37,881 nucleotides of DNA from assembly GCA_024229195.1 (NCBI GenBank), contig JAAESS010000342.1, forward strand, positions 1 to 37,881, in the 5' to 3' direction. The notes beneath the pieces were generated by a model. That model saw only the letters and a program-made list of their open reading frames with translations. It searched no databases and was not told the origin of the DNA. This DNA is from Flavobacteriales bacterium (GTDB taxonomy: Bacteria > Bacteroidota > Bacteroidia > Flavobacteriales > Flavobacteriaceae). The translations under genes and the position numbers were made by a program. Shown piece after piece: positions 8,055 to 15,693 of this stretch. Within the stretch, counting starts at the first letter, position 1; the number at the start of each line of letters is the position of its first letter.

Positions 8055-8732
8055 TTAATTTAATTTATCAAAATTTTCTTTAGCAAGCACGAACTTTGGC
8101 TCTATTTTTAGCGCTTTTTGATAACTTATTTTGGCCTCATCTATTTTATCTAACTGTTCTTCAATCACACCTTTTAAATAAGGAATTGCAGCTAATAACT
8201 CGATCTGTTGTGTATGCGTCTGATTAATAGAAAACGTAACCATAATATTTCCAGTATCATTAATTCCTTCTACTTTTTTGATGGTTGCATAGGCATCCTC
8301 AAACTTTTTCATAGACAATTGAAGTTTAGCCAAATTATAACCGTGATAATTATTATTGGTCAATTCAAACAATTCTTGATAAACTTCCATTGCTTTATCC
8401 AAAGCCCCTAATGATTCAAGAGAACTTCCTTTTAGCTCAAGCATAGTTTTGTGTTTTGGCTCTCTCTTGAGCACTTCATTCGCCATCATAAAACAAGACC
8501 CATATTTACCTGCCGAATAATACATATAAGCAAGACTGTCTTTGTAAGTACTATTGTCCCCTTCTAAAGCAATTAATTTATACATACTATAAGATGCAAC
8601 ATCAGGGTCTCCTATTTGCTTGGCATTAGCAATTATTTTCTTTTCCAAGGCAATTGCTTCTTCTTTTGATGATTGAGCAACAACTGAAAAACTCATCATA
8701 GCCACAACCAATACAGTATATAATATCTTCAT
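8055..8732 (-). CDS. Secreted or periplasmic TPR protein
   Basis: A 225-aa protein with an N-terminal signal peptide (MKILYTVLVVAMMSFSVVAQ, probable cleavage after AQ) followed by helical repeats of tetratricopeptide type. The clearest are AYMYYSAGKYGSCFMMANEVLKREPKH, SLGALDKAMEVYQELFELTNNN and EEQLDKIDEAKISYQKALKIEPKF near the C-terminus. TPR domains mediate protein contacts, so a scaffold or chaperone-like role in the envelope is likely, but the partner is unknown. I use the ATG that yields a proper signal peptide, not the TTG eight codons upstream. It converges on uvrA with an 11-base gap and is insulated from the tRNA by a terminator. Confidence 0.88.
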   Translation of the reverse strand: MKILYTVLVVAMMSFSVVAQSSKEEAIALEKKIIANAKQIGDPDVASYSMYKLIALEGDNSTYKDSLAYMYYSAGKYGSCFMMANEVLKREPKHKTMLELKGSSLESLGALDKAMEVYQELFELTNNNYHGYNLAKLQLSMKKFEDAYATIKKVEGINDTGNIMVTFSINQTHTQQIELLAAIPYLKGVIEEQLDKIDEAKISYQKALKIEPKFVLAKENFDKLN

Positions 8733-8753
8733 TGTAAGTAATTTTAATGGGGG

Positions 8754-8761
8754 CAAAAATA
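8754..8761 (-). promoter_or_regulatory. -7 promoter element for the TPR gene
   Basis: On the minus strand TATTTTTG fits TAnnTTTG and lies 21 bases before the ATG. No -33 element is evident. Confidence 0.4.
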
Positions 8762-8826
8762 TTCAATTTATTGGAATAATAAATTCTTTTTAAAAAGATT
8801 AACAAAGTAACCCTCTAAAATAAAAA

Positions 8827-8853
8827 AAACGTTCAAAAAATTATTGAACGTTT
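8827..8853. terminator. Bidirectional terminator downstream of tRNA-His
   Basis: The 10-bp stem AAACGTTCAA/TTGAACGTTT has a 7-base loop and is flanked by runs of A and T. On the minus strand it ends tRNA-His transcription just after the mature 3' end and isolates the TPR gene. Confidence 0.88.
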
Positions 8854-8862
8854 TTTAATTTG

Positions 8863-8937
8863 GGTGGAAGACCGGGCTCGAACCGGCGACCCTCGGTACC
8901 ACAAACCGATGCTCTAACCAACTGAGCTACAACCACC
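8863..8937 (-). tRNA. tRNA-His (anticodon GTG)
   Basis: The cloverleaf reads cleanly on the minus strand. The anticodon stem TCGGT/ACCGA encloses the loop TTGTGGT with anticodon GTG, and the T arm is GCCGG-TTCGAGC-CCGGT. The extra G at position -1 opposite discriminator C73 is the identity element of bacterial tRNA-His. The acceptor stem pairs GTGGTTG with CTTCCAC and so contains two adjacent U-U mismatches at positions 5:68 and 6:67. The 3' CCA is not encoded (CA then AATT follows C73), so it must be added by CCA transferase. Confidence 0.96.
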
Positions 8938-8973
8938 GTGATACTTTGAATTTACTTACTGCAAATTCGGGTG

Positions 8974-9004
8974 CAAATATAATCTATTTCACCACTTCTT
9001 CAAA
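8974..9004 (-). promoter_or_regulatory. tRNA-His promoter
   Basis: On the minus strand TTTG (9004-9001), a 19-base spacer and TATATTTG (8981-8974) form a complete Bacteroidota promoter. Transcription would start about 30 bases upstream of the mature tRNA 5' end. Confidence 0.7.
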
Positions 9005-9058
9005 TAAATAATAAATTTTTATCAATAATTTTCTGCTTAAAATACTTGTCAGAGATAC

Positions 9059-9778
9059 TTAGATCAAATGATCGAGATGGTCTACTGCAACAAAACGTTC
9101 AACTGTATATCCTTCTGCATATTCTTTACCTATCAACCGACCCAGATCCCTCGCTCTGTAACTTATACTTTCAAGAAAATTTTGACTCGATATTGGAGAT
9201 ACAGGCTCCTTAGAATTTGGATCATAAAACTGTGAAGAATAAGCCTTTACAGCCTCCATTTTCATTTTCATAAAACCTGTCACATCAACTACAAAATCAG
9301 GCTTTAGGTTTTCCCATTGTATATAATGATACACCAGTTTTGGACGCCAGGCTTTTTGATCAATTCCGCCTAAATCTGTCTCAACTCTTCTTAGTCCGGA
9401 TAAAAAACAGGCATCAGAAACCAATTTACTTCCTTTTGAATGGTCTATGTGTCTGTCTTGAATTGCGTTACACAAAACAATTTCAGGCTGGTATTTTCTG
9501 ATCATTCGAATCACTGCCAATTGATGTGCCTCGTCATTGATAAAAAATCCATCTCTGAACTCTAGGTTTTCTCTATGGTGTACCCCCAGTATTTGCGCAG
9601 CTTTAGCAGCTTCTGCATCCCTAATATCTGCAGAGCCCCGAGTACCCAATTCTCCTCGCGTCAGATCGATAATACCAACTTTCTTACCTCTTGAAATTTC
9701 TTTGGCTAAAGTTGCTGAACAGCCCAATTCGACATCATCAGGATGCGCTCCAAACGCCAATATATCTAATTTTATCAT
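9059..9778 (-). CDS. bshB1: Bacillithiol biosynthesis deacetylase BshB1
   Basis: A zinc-dependent LmbE/PIG-L family deacetylase that converts GlcNAc-malate to GlcN-malate in bacillithiol synthesis. The metal motif AHPDDVELGCSATLA is at the N-terminus, LTRGELGTRG follows, and the third-ligand segment is QDRHIDHSKGS. At 239 aa it is a typical BshB1. The ATG start overlaps the stop of the upstream PLP enzyme as ATGA, indicating translational coupling; the track's extra MY comes from a TTG two codons earlier. Coupling to a sulfur amino-acid enzyme fits a pathway whose last step adds cysteine. bshA and bshC are not in this window. Confidence 0.93.
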   Translation of the reverse strand: MIKLDILAFGAHPDDVELGCSATLAKEISRGKKVGIIDLTRGELGTRGSADIRDAEAAKAAQILGVHHRENLEFRDGFFINDEAHQLAVIRMIRKYQPEIVLCNAIQDRHIDHSKGSKLVSDACFLSGLRRVETDLGGIDQKAWRPKLVYHYIQWENLKPDFVVDVTGFMKMKMEAVKAYSSQFYDPNSKEPVSPISSQNFLESISYRARDLGRLIGKEYAEGYTVERFVAVDHLDHLI

Positions 9779-10926
9779 GTACAATTTTTTAATGCTTGTT
9801 CGATATCTCCGAGTATGTCCTCTTTGTTTTCCAGACCTACCGATAACCTTATTAGATTATCTCCGATTCCCTGTTCTTCTCTTTCTTTTGCAGATAACAA
9901 AGCGTGTGATGTTAAACTAGGTTGAATGACCGTACTTTCAACTCCGGCAAGACTCATTGAAGGTTTGATCATTGCCAGGTTTTGCAAAAATTCTGAAGCT
10001 TTTAGATTTTCATTAAGATCAAATGACAACATTCCTCCAAAACCATGCATTTGATCTTTGGCTAAATCATGATTCTTATGAGTTGTAAGCCCAGGATAGT
10101 ATACTTTTTCTATTGAGGGATTTTTTGAGAGCGCTTCTGAAATAAATTGCGCATTTTCATTGTGTTTTTCTATTCTTAGCGCCAATGTCTTTATACTTCT
10201 TTCCAATAAAAAGCACATAAAATCACTTAAATTTCCACCAAAATTTCTTCCTTTATACATGATCTTATCGACCATCTCTTTAGATCCTGCCACTACACCG
10301 GCACTAATATCACTATGACCTCCGAGATACTTCGTCGCACTGTGAATAGATAAATCTATACCTAAATCAAGCGGTGTCTGATTTATCGGAGAGGCAAAAG
10401 TATTATCGATCATACTCACCAGCTGATGTTTTTTTGCCAATTGAGCTATTGCTTTAACATCAGTAATACTCAGCAGCGGATTTGAAGGAGTCTCTATATA
10501 AATTACTTTCGTATTAGATCGAATTTCACTTTCAAAATCAATAGGATCCAATCCTTTGGTAAAGGAAAATTCAATGCAATATTTACTGAATTCCTCAACA
10601 ATCAAATGATGACTTCCTCCATAGATCTCATTCTGAAATACAACATGGTCACCACTTTTCAAAAAAGTAAATAAACTTGTACTAATCGCGGCCATACCGC
10701 TAGAAAATGGCAGTGCACTTTCAGCATTTTCCAATGTAGCCACCTTATTTGCAACAGTCTGTTGGTTTGGTGTATTGAAATAACGCGGATATCTTTTGTC
10801 TTCAACATCTAAAAAAGGATAAGATGTTGCCATATATATCGGAGAAATAGCTCCGCCAAACTGCTTGTCCTTAATTTGTCCTTCATGGATACAAACAGTA
10901 TGTTTTCCCTTATTATTTTGATTCAT
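9775..10926 (-). CDS. Cys/Met metabolism PLP-dependent enzyme (trans-sulfuration family)
   Basis: A 383-aa fold-type I PLP enzyme of the cystathionine gamma-synthase/gamma-lyase/beta-lyase family. The cofactor lysine is K199 in SIHSATKYLGGHSD. The family segments SSGMAAIS, NEIYGGSHHL, IDNTFASP and the closing SLAGVESTVIQPSLTSHA are present. The neighbouring-subunit phosphate segment appears as RYPRYFNTPNQQ rather than the usual YSRxxNPT. Sequence alone does not separate synthase, gamma-lyase, beta-lyase and methionine gamma-lyase. The ATGA coupling to bshB1 suggests a cysteine-supplying role such as cystathionine gamma-lyase, but that is inference from context. Confidence 0.9.
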   Translation of the reverse strand: MNQNNKGKHTVCIHEGQIKDKQFGGAISPIYMATSYPFLDVEDKRYPRYFNTPNQQTVANKVATLENAESALPFSSGMAAISTSLFTFLKSGDHVVFQNEIYGGSHHLIVEEFSKYCIEFSFTKGLDPIDFESEIRSNTKVIYIETPSNPLLSITDVKAIAQLAKKHQLVSMIDNTFASPINQTPLDLGIDLSIHSATKYLGGHSDISAGVVAGSKEMVDKIMYKGRNFGGNLSDFMCFLLERSIKTLALRIEKHNENAQFISEALSKNPSIEKVYYPGLTTHKNHDLAKDQMHGFGGMLSFDLNENLKASEFLQNLAMIKPSMSLAGVESTVIQPSLTSHALLSAKEREEQGIGDNLIRLSVGLENKEDILGDIEQALKNCT

Positions 10927-10991
10927 TAGACTTCTTTATTTAATTATAATTTTTTATGTCTCATTTATTCAATATAAAATACCGCACAAAA

Positions 10992-10999
10992 CAAATGTA
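10992..10999 (-). promoter_or_regulatory. -7 promoter element for the trans-sulfuration enzyme/bshB1 pair
   Basis: On the minus strand TACATTTG matches TAnnTTTG. It lies 66 bases upstream of the ATG, with no well-spaced TTTG at -33. The short AT-rich leader shows no riboswitch fold that I can see. Confidence 0.45.
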
Positions 11000-11020
11000 T
11001 TATTTTATTATCAAATACCT

Positions 11021-12715
11021 TTAAAAGCCAAGAGCAGTGTCGTCACCTCTTGGATCTGCTCCCCCCTCTAACCTACCATCTGGCATAACCAATATGGCAT
11101 CCACTTTTCCAAGAATTCTTGAAGCTCCCTGATTAAGCTGATATCCTTTTTTCCTTAGATGGCCAAAATGTATCGTATCAAAAGACTTCTCAAACTGGAT
11201 TTGATCTGGTAACCATTGATGATGGAATCTGGAAGCTGCAACCGATTCCTGCATACCCATATCAAATTCAATTACATTGAGGATATTCTGAAGAACAGAG
11301 GTTATTATTGTAGGTCCCCCGGGAGAGCCAAGAACCATAAACAGCTTATGATTTTTTGCAACTATAGTGGGCGCCATCGAACTGAGCATTCTTTTTTCAG
11401 GTGCAATCGAATTTACTTCTGCCCCTGTCAAACCAAACATATTTGGAGTGCCAGGTTTTGCACTCAGGTCATCCATTTCATTGTTTAGGAAAAAACCGCC
11501 CTCTTCAACAAAAACCTTTGAACCGTAGGCTCCATTGAGTGTGCAGGTTACAGCAACAGCATTACCATATGAATCGACAATAGAATAATGTGTGGTTTCA
11601 TCACTTTCAACAATTTCAATCTCTCCATGTGCTATTTCCGATGACAGTGTCGCTTTTTCCAAAGAAAAATCTTTCATTCTTTCTGTATTATAATAACTTG
11701 ACAACAAGGTATCAATCGGAATTATATTAAAATCCGGATCCCCTAAAAAATATGATCTATCGGCATATACTCTTCGCTCTGCCTCACTAAGAAGCTGAAT
11801 ATAATCAGCACCGTTGTGTTCAAATTGACCAAAATCATAGGGCTCTATACTTTTTAAAATTTGCGCGACACAAATACCGCCACTTGATGGAGGAGGCATG
11901 GATATTAATGTATATCCTTTATAGTCTGCTTTAATTGGCTTTCGCCAAACAGCCTCGTACTTTTTTAGGTCTTCTTTGGTGATAATTCCTCCCAATTTTT
12001 GAACATAATCAACCAGCATATCCGCAGTTTCTCCTTCATAAAACTCTTCTCTGCCATTGTCGCGAATTCTTTCAAAAGTTCTTGCCAATGGAAGATATTT
12101 GATCGTATCTCCAGCCTTCCATTCCTTATCCAACATAATAGTTCGATGATTCGCTCTTTCAAAATACTTTCGATAATTATTAATTGTTTTCGCTTGTTTT
12201 TCTGATACCACAACTCCCCTTTTTGCAAGATCTATTGCCGGCTGTATCAATTCAGCGAATGGTTTACTGCCAAATTTTCGATGGATTTCGAACAAACCTG
12301 CAACAGTTCCAGGAACCCCGATGGCCATCGCCCCCAAGGTACTTTTTTCAGGAATGATATCTCCATTTCCATCGAGATACATGTCTCTGTGAGCCGCAAG
12401 GGGTGCTTTTTCACGATAATCCAATGTGCCGGTCATTCCATCTGAGGTTCTAAATACCGTGAATCCACCACCGCCAATATTTCCGGAAAACGGATAAGCC
12501 ACAACAAGTGCAAGATCTGTTGCAATCATGGCGTCAAAGGCATTTCCGCCATTTTCTAAAATAGAAACACCAATTTGTGAAGCCTCAACACGAGCACTTA
12601 CCACCATTGCACTGTCAGCGATAAATCCGCGTTCTATTTCTTTCGTCGATTGTGGTTCTTTACACTGGCTAAGAAAAATAAAAATACAGCTCAGTAAAAC
12701 CAAACTAATCTTCAT
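11021..12715 (-). CDS. ggt: Gamma-glutamyltransferase, probable lipoprotein
   Basis: Hydrolyses or transfers the gamma-glutamyl group of glutathione-like peptides outside the cytoplasm and self-cleaves into large and small subunits. The autoprocessing site is TTHYSIVD; its first Thr (about residue 374 with this start) would become the small-subunit N-terminus and nucleophile. The oxyanion segment GSPGGPTIITS and the substrate segment PPPSSGGI are present. I start at the ATG giving MKISLVLLSCIFIFLSQC, a lipoprotein signal with the unusual lipobox LSQC. A second ATG seven codons upstream would overlap the acpH-like stop. The longer track ORF has a poor N-terminus. Probably cotranscribed with the upstream gene. 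Confidence 0.92.
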   Translation of the reverse strand: MKISLVLLSCIFIFLSQCKEPQSTKEIERGFIADSAMVVSARVEASQIGVSILENGGNAFDAMIATDLALVVAYPFSGNIGGGGFTVFRTSDGMTGTLDYREKAPLAAHRDMYLDGNGDIIPEKSTLGAMAIGVPGTVAGLFEIHRKFGSKPFAELIQPAIDLAKRGVVVSEKQAKTINNYRKYFERANHRTIMLDKEWKAGDTIKYLPLARTFERIRDNGREEFYEGETADMLVDYVQKLGGIITKEDLKKYEAVWRKPIKADYKGYTLISMPPPSSGGICVAQILKSIEPYDFGQFEHNGADYIQLLSEAERRVYADRSYFLGDPDFNIIPIDTLLSSYYNTERMKDFSLEKATLSSEIAHGEIEIVESDETTHYSIVDSYGNAVAVTCTLNGAYGSKVFVEEGGFFLNNEMDDLSAKPGTPNMFGLTGAEVNSIAPEKRMLSSMAPTIVAKNHKLFMVLGSPGGPTIITSVLQNILNVIEFDMGMQESVAASRFHHQWLPDQIQFEKSFDTIHFGHLRKKGYQLNQGASRILGKVDAILVMPDGRLEGGADPRGDDTALGF

Positions 12716-12728
12716 ATCTGTTAATATC

Positions 12729-13328
12729 CTAATCATAGAGTTTATTGATTTCTGATAGTTTATTATCGGAAAAATCACAAAGATCTTTAAAAAATAATTT
12801 AAAATCATTCTCAAAAGCTTCATAGTGATCCTTCAAATCATTGATCGCAAGATTCATATTCGATTTACCACCTGTTCTACGATTCATACCATTAAGAACT
12901 TTTTCAATTCCCTTTACATCGGCATAACTCAGCAGCCAGTCCCCTTCAATCAAATATTTGGACATGTACTGCACTTTTTCAGGCAGCACACCATAGTGAC
13001 GATTCAATAGCGTGTAAAATGATTGTGTATACTTATCCAAAGCTATATCAGAATAGATAGACCAATTTTTAGCCAGCATGTGATCGTACAAAATATCAAT
13101 AATGACGCCCCGGTATAAGCCGTAGCGATCATCTAGCCTCCTCTTACTTTTTCTGACTATTTGATGGGCATCCGTAAAAGAATCTATCTGTCTGTGCAAC
13201 AATATTCCTTTTTGCAATTCAGGAGAATATCTTTTAAATCTGTTTCCTTTCACATGATCTGCTATGAAATTTCCGATAGTGATCAGTTCATGATCCCTCG
13301 AAAGGTATATATGTGCTAAATAGTTCAT
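12729..13328 (-). CDS. acpH: Acyl-carrier-protein phosphodiesterase-like protein
   Basis: A 199-aa protein of the AcpH family, which in E. coli removes 4'-phosphopantetheine from holo-ACP. The N-terminus MNYLAHIYLS and the segments IGNFIADHVKGN, GILLHRQIDSFTDAH and GVIIDILYDHMLAKNW carry the conserved His/Asp residues of the HD-like metal site. Length and start agree with the family. It ends 13 bases before the ggt start used here, so the two genes form one minus-strand unit. Assignment to the family is firm. The exact substrate in Bacteroidota is assumed from E. coli. Confidence 0.88.
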   Translation of the reverse strand: MNYLAHIYLSRDHELITIGNFIADHVKGNRFKRYSPELQKGILLHRQIDSFTDAHQIVRKSKRRLDDRYGLYRGVIIDILYDHMLAKNWSIYSDIALDKYTQSFYTLLNRHYGVLPEKVQYMSKYLIEGDWLLSYADVKGIEKVLNGMNRRTGGKSNMNLAINDLKDHYEAFENDFKLFFKDLCDFSDNKLSEINKLYD

Positions 13329-13432
13329 TTAATTGTTTGCCTAAAAATAATATTTTCTGACTTATCAATAAAATAAAGTATCGATTAGTTCACACTGTTA
13401 TTATAAAATAACTTTATCATCAAAAATTTTAA

Positions 13433-13440
13433 TATTTTTG
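13433..13440 (+). promoter_or_regulatory. -7 promoter element for rocD
   Basis: TATTTTTG fits TAnnTTTG and would give a leader of about 90 bases before the ATG at 13535. The expected -33 TTTG is not evident. Confidence 0.4.
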
Positions 13441-13534
13441 TCAATTCCAGGATGATTTCTCTCCGAAAGAAGGAATTGTGTTTTTAAAAATATACCATTG
13501 TCAAACTAAAAGATGGTATTAAATTCATTTTTCT

Positions 13535-14815
13535 ATGTTACTAAAAGACCAAAATCAAACTGCTCGGGCGATTGAGCTTGAAGAAAAGTACGGTGCCCAT
13601 AATTATCACCCACTGCCTGTGGTTCTAAACAAAGGTGAGGGCGTTTATGTATGGGATGTTGAGGGCAAAAGATATTATGATTTCCTTTCAGCATATTCTG
13701 CCGTTAATCAAGGACATTGTCACCCACGAATCATTGGATCATTAAAAGATCAGGCTGAAAAATTAACCTTGACATCAAGGGCGTTCCATAGTGATCAATT
13801 GGGAATTTATGAAAAATATGTCACCGACTTTTTTGGCTTTGACAAAGTGTTACCAATGAATACCGGGGCAGAGGCAGTTGAAACTGCAATTAAATTATGC
13901 AGAAAATATGCCTATGAAAAAAAAAGCATTCCAGAAGAAAAAGCAAAAATTATTGTCTGTGAAAATAATTTTCACGGTCGAACAACAACCATCATTTCAT
14001 TTTCAAATGATGAAACGGCTAAAAAGAATTTTGGACCTTACACTCCAGGGTTTATCAAAATACCATATGACGACACCGATGCTCTTGAAAGAGCATTAGA
14101 AGAAAATGATCATATCGCCGGTTTTCTTGTAGAACCTATTCAAGGTGAGGCAGGAGTTTATGTCCCTTCAGAAGGCTACCTGAAAAAAGCATTCGAGATC
14201 TGTAAAAAGAACGATGTTTTATTTATTGCCGATGAAGTTCAAACTGGTATCGCAAGAACAGGTCGACTTTTAGCTACATGCGGTAATTGTAATTGTGAAG
14301 ACAAGAATTGCTCCGGAACACCCGATGTCAAACCTGACATCCTGATCTTAGGAAAAGCTATTAGTGGTGGCGTATATCCGGTTTCTGCCGTTTTTGCAAA
14401 TGATGACATCATGGAAGTCATTAAACCAGGCCAACACGGATCTACTTTTGGAGGTAATCCTATGGCCTCAGCTGTAGCCATGGCAGCCTTGCGTGTTGTC
14501 AAAGAAGAGAACCTGGCTGAAAATGCTGAAAAAATGGGTGATTTATTCCGCAAAGAAATGAATTTACTTGTGAAAGAAAGTGATTTGGTTACTTTGGTAA
14601 GAGGTAAAGGTTTATTGAACGCTATCGTAATTAATGATACTGAAGATAGCGACAAGGCATGGAACATTTGTTTAAAACTGAGAGATAAGGGCTTACTTGC
14701 GAAACCAACGCATGGCAATATTATTCGTTTTGCTCCTCCCTTGATCATCACTGAAAAACAACTCATGGATTGTGTAAAGATCATCAGAGACACGATTTTA
14801 TCTTTTGAATCGTAG
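13535..14815 (+). CDS. rocD: Ornithine--oxo-acid aminotransferase with Cys-rich loop
   Basis: A class III PLP aminotransferase that converts ornithine and 2-oxoglutarate to glutamate semialdehyde and glutamate. The N-terminal [15 protein letters not shown] and [17 protein letters not shown] are typical of ornithine aminotransferase. [12 protein letters not shown] is the cofactor-aspartate region and K274 in [16 protein letters not shown] is the PLP lysine. At 426 aa it is slightly longer than usual because of an insertion, [14 protein letters not shown], between ARTGRLLA and PDILILGKA. It carries four cysteines (249, 252, 254, 259) in a C-x2-C-x-C-x4-C pattern that could bind a metal. The gene is monocistronic and ends at a strong terminator. 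Confidence 0.93.
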   Translation: MLLKDQNQTARAIELEEKYGAHNYHPLPVVLNKGEGVYVWDVEGKRYYDFLSAYSAVNQGHCHPRIIGSLKDQAEKLTLTSRAFHSDQLGIYEKYVTDFFGFDKVLPMNTGAEAVETAIKLCRKYAYEKKSIPEEKAKIIVCENNFHGRTTTIISFSNDETAKKNFGPYTPGFIKIPYDDTDALERALEENDHIAGFLVEPIQGEAGVYVPSEGYLKKAFEICKKNDVLFIADEVQTGIARTGRLLATCGNCNCEDKNCSGTPDVKPDILILGKAISGGVYPVSAVFANDDIMEVIKPGQHGSTFGGNPMASAVAMAALRVVKEENLAENAEKMGDLFRKEMNLLVKESDLVTLVRGKGLLNAIVINDTEDSDKAWNICLKLRDKGLLAKPTHGNIIRFAPPLIITEKQLMDCVKIIRDTILSFES

Positions 14816-14848
14816 AACCTGCGGATAAATATCTAATTCAAATAAAAA

Positions 14849-14875
14849 AAACCTGCTCATTAGATGAGCAGGTTT
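14849..14875. terminator. Bidirectional terminator between rocD and the Crp/Fnr gene
   Basis: A perfect 12-bp stem AAACCTGCTCAT/ATGAGCAGGTTT encloses a 3-base loop and is flanked by A and T runs. It serves the convergent genes on both strands. Confidence 0.93.
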
Positions 14876-14900
14876 TTTTTAATTATTACAAGGTGATGCC

Positions 14901-15590
14901 TTAATAACCCTCTGTGAGATGTTGTAATTTCACTTTGTTTTCTATCCTGATCTTTTTTCCAGCCAGAGAAATATAACTTTCCTTTTTAAATTCTGAAAGC
15001 AAACGGATCGTTGATTCCGTTGCAGTACCAATGGCATTTGCAATTTCCTCTCGAGTAAGCGTTACTGATATATATCCTTCGTTATCAACACCAAATATTC
15101 TTTCAAAAAACAACAGAGATTCTGCCAATCTCTCTCTTACATTTTTCTGTGCCATGTTGGCGATGGAAGAGTTGGCCTCATCAAGATCTTCAGCCAAAGA
15201 TTTTGTGATTCCCATTGAAAACTCCGTGTTGTTTTTAAATAATTCTATGATTTCATTTTTTGGAATAAAACAGACATCCATTTCTTCTAAAGCTGTGACT
15301 GTAAGATGCGCTACTGAATTACTGATCACCGATCTATGGCCAACCAGTTCTCCTCTTCTGATAAATCTGACTATTTGTTCTTTACCATTTGGAGCTAGTT
15401 TTGTTAATTTACACTTTCCATTTCTCAAACAGTAAACTCCTCTTAATGAAGCTCCTTCACTAAATATAACCTCTCCTTTCTGAACATGTAGTGCTGATTT
15501 TTTCTTAGCTATGGATTTAAGTTCTTCAGACGTAATAGAATTTAGCGAATTAAGATCCCTGATGACGCATTTTTCACATTCTTCTCTCAT
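14901..15590 (-). CDS. Crp/Fnr family transcription regulator, candidate regulator of the cbb3 cluster
   Basis: A 229-aa regulator with a cyclic-nucleotide-binding fold at residues about 15-130 and a C-terminal winged helix. The recognition helix region IANAIGTATESTIRLLSEF keeps the Glu and Arg that contact the TGA half-site in CRP and FNR. Cysteines lie at 5, 8 (EECEKC), 54, 60 and 107; C107 in MDVCFIP aligns with the core-domain cluster ligand of E. coli FNR (C122), while the N-terminal pair lacks a clear third partner. A redox or O2-sensing Fe-S centre is possible but not shown. It is divergent from ccoI, with 103 bases between them. Confidence 0.9.
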   Translation of the reverse strand: MREECEKCVIRDLNSLNSITSEELKSIAKKKSALHVQKGEVIFSEGASLRGVYCLRNGKCKLTKLAPNGKEQIVRFIRRGELVGHRSVISNSVAHLTVTALEEMDVCFIPKNEIIELFKNNTEFSMGITKSLAEDLDEANSSIANMAQKNVRERLAESLLFFERIFGVDNEGYISVTLTREEIANAIGTATESTIRLLSEFKKESYISLAGKKIRIENKVKLQHLTEGY

Positions 15591-15600
15591 GAACTTGTTT

Positions 15601-15619
15601 TTGATTTAATGCAAATTTA
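15601..15619 (-). promoter_or_regulatory. -7 element of the Crp/Fnr gene overlapping an FNR-like half-symmetric site
   Basis: On the minus strand TAAATTTG (15619-15612) matches TAnnTTTG and implies a leader of about 15 bases. Overlapping it, TTGA-N6-GCAA (15601-15614, read on plus) matches seven of eight positions of the FNR-type TTGA-N6-TCAA. The position would suit repression of the regulator's own gene. Confidence 0.35.
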
Positions 15620-15693
15620 TATAAATTCTGACAGCATTCATTTTTTTATGTAATTTTTTTATAAGAACTTTACGCAATTTTCCAAAAATATCT

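Noticed and set aside
10927-11020. Possible SAM or other riboswitch before the trans-sulfuration enzyme
   Set aside because: The region is only 94 bases, AT-rich, with a -7 element inside it; no paired helices or conserved aptamer core visible.
14239-14793. 184-aa minus-strand ORF opposite rocD
   Set aside because: It lies wholly inside rocD, is Ser/Lys-rich without recognisable motifs, and its codons are the complement of a strongly conserved enzyme. A shadow ORF.
15031-15435. 134-aa plus-strand ORF opposite the Crp/Fnr gene
   Set aside because: Contained in a well-supported regulator gene on the other strand, with no start context or domain.
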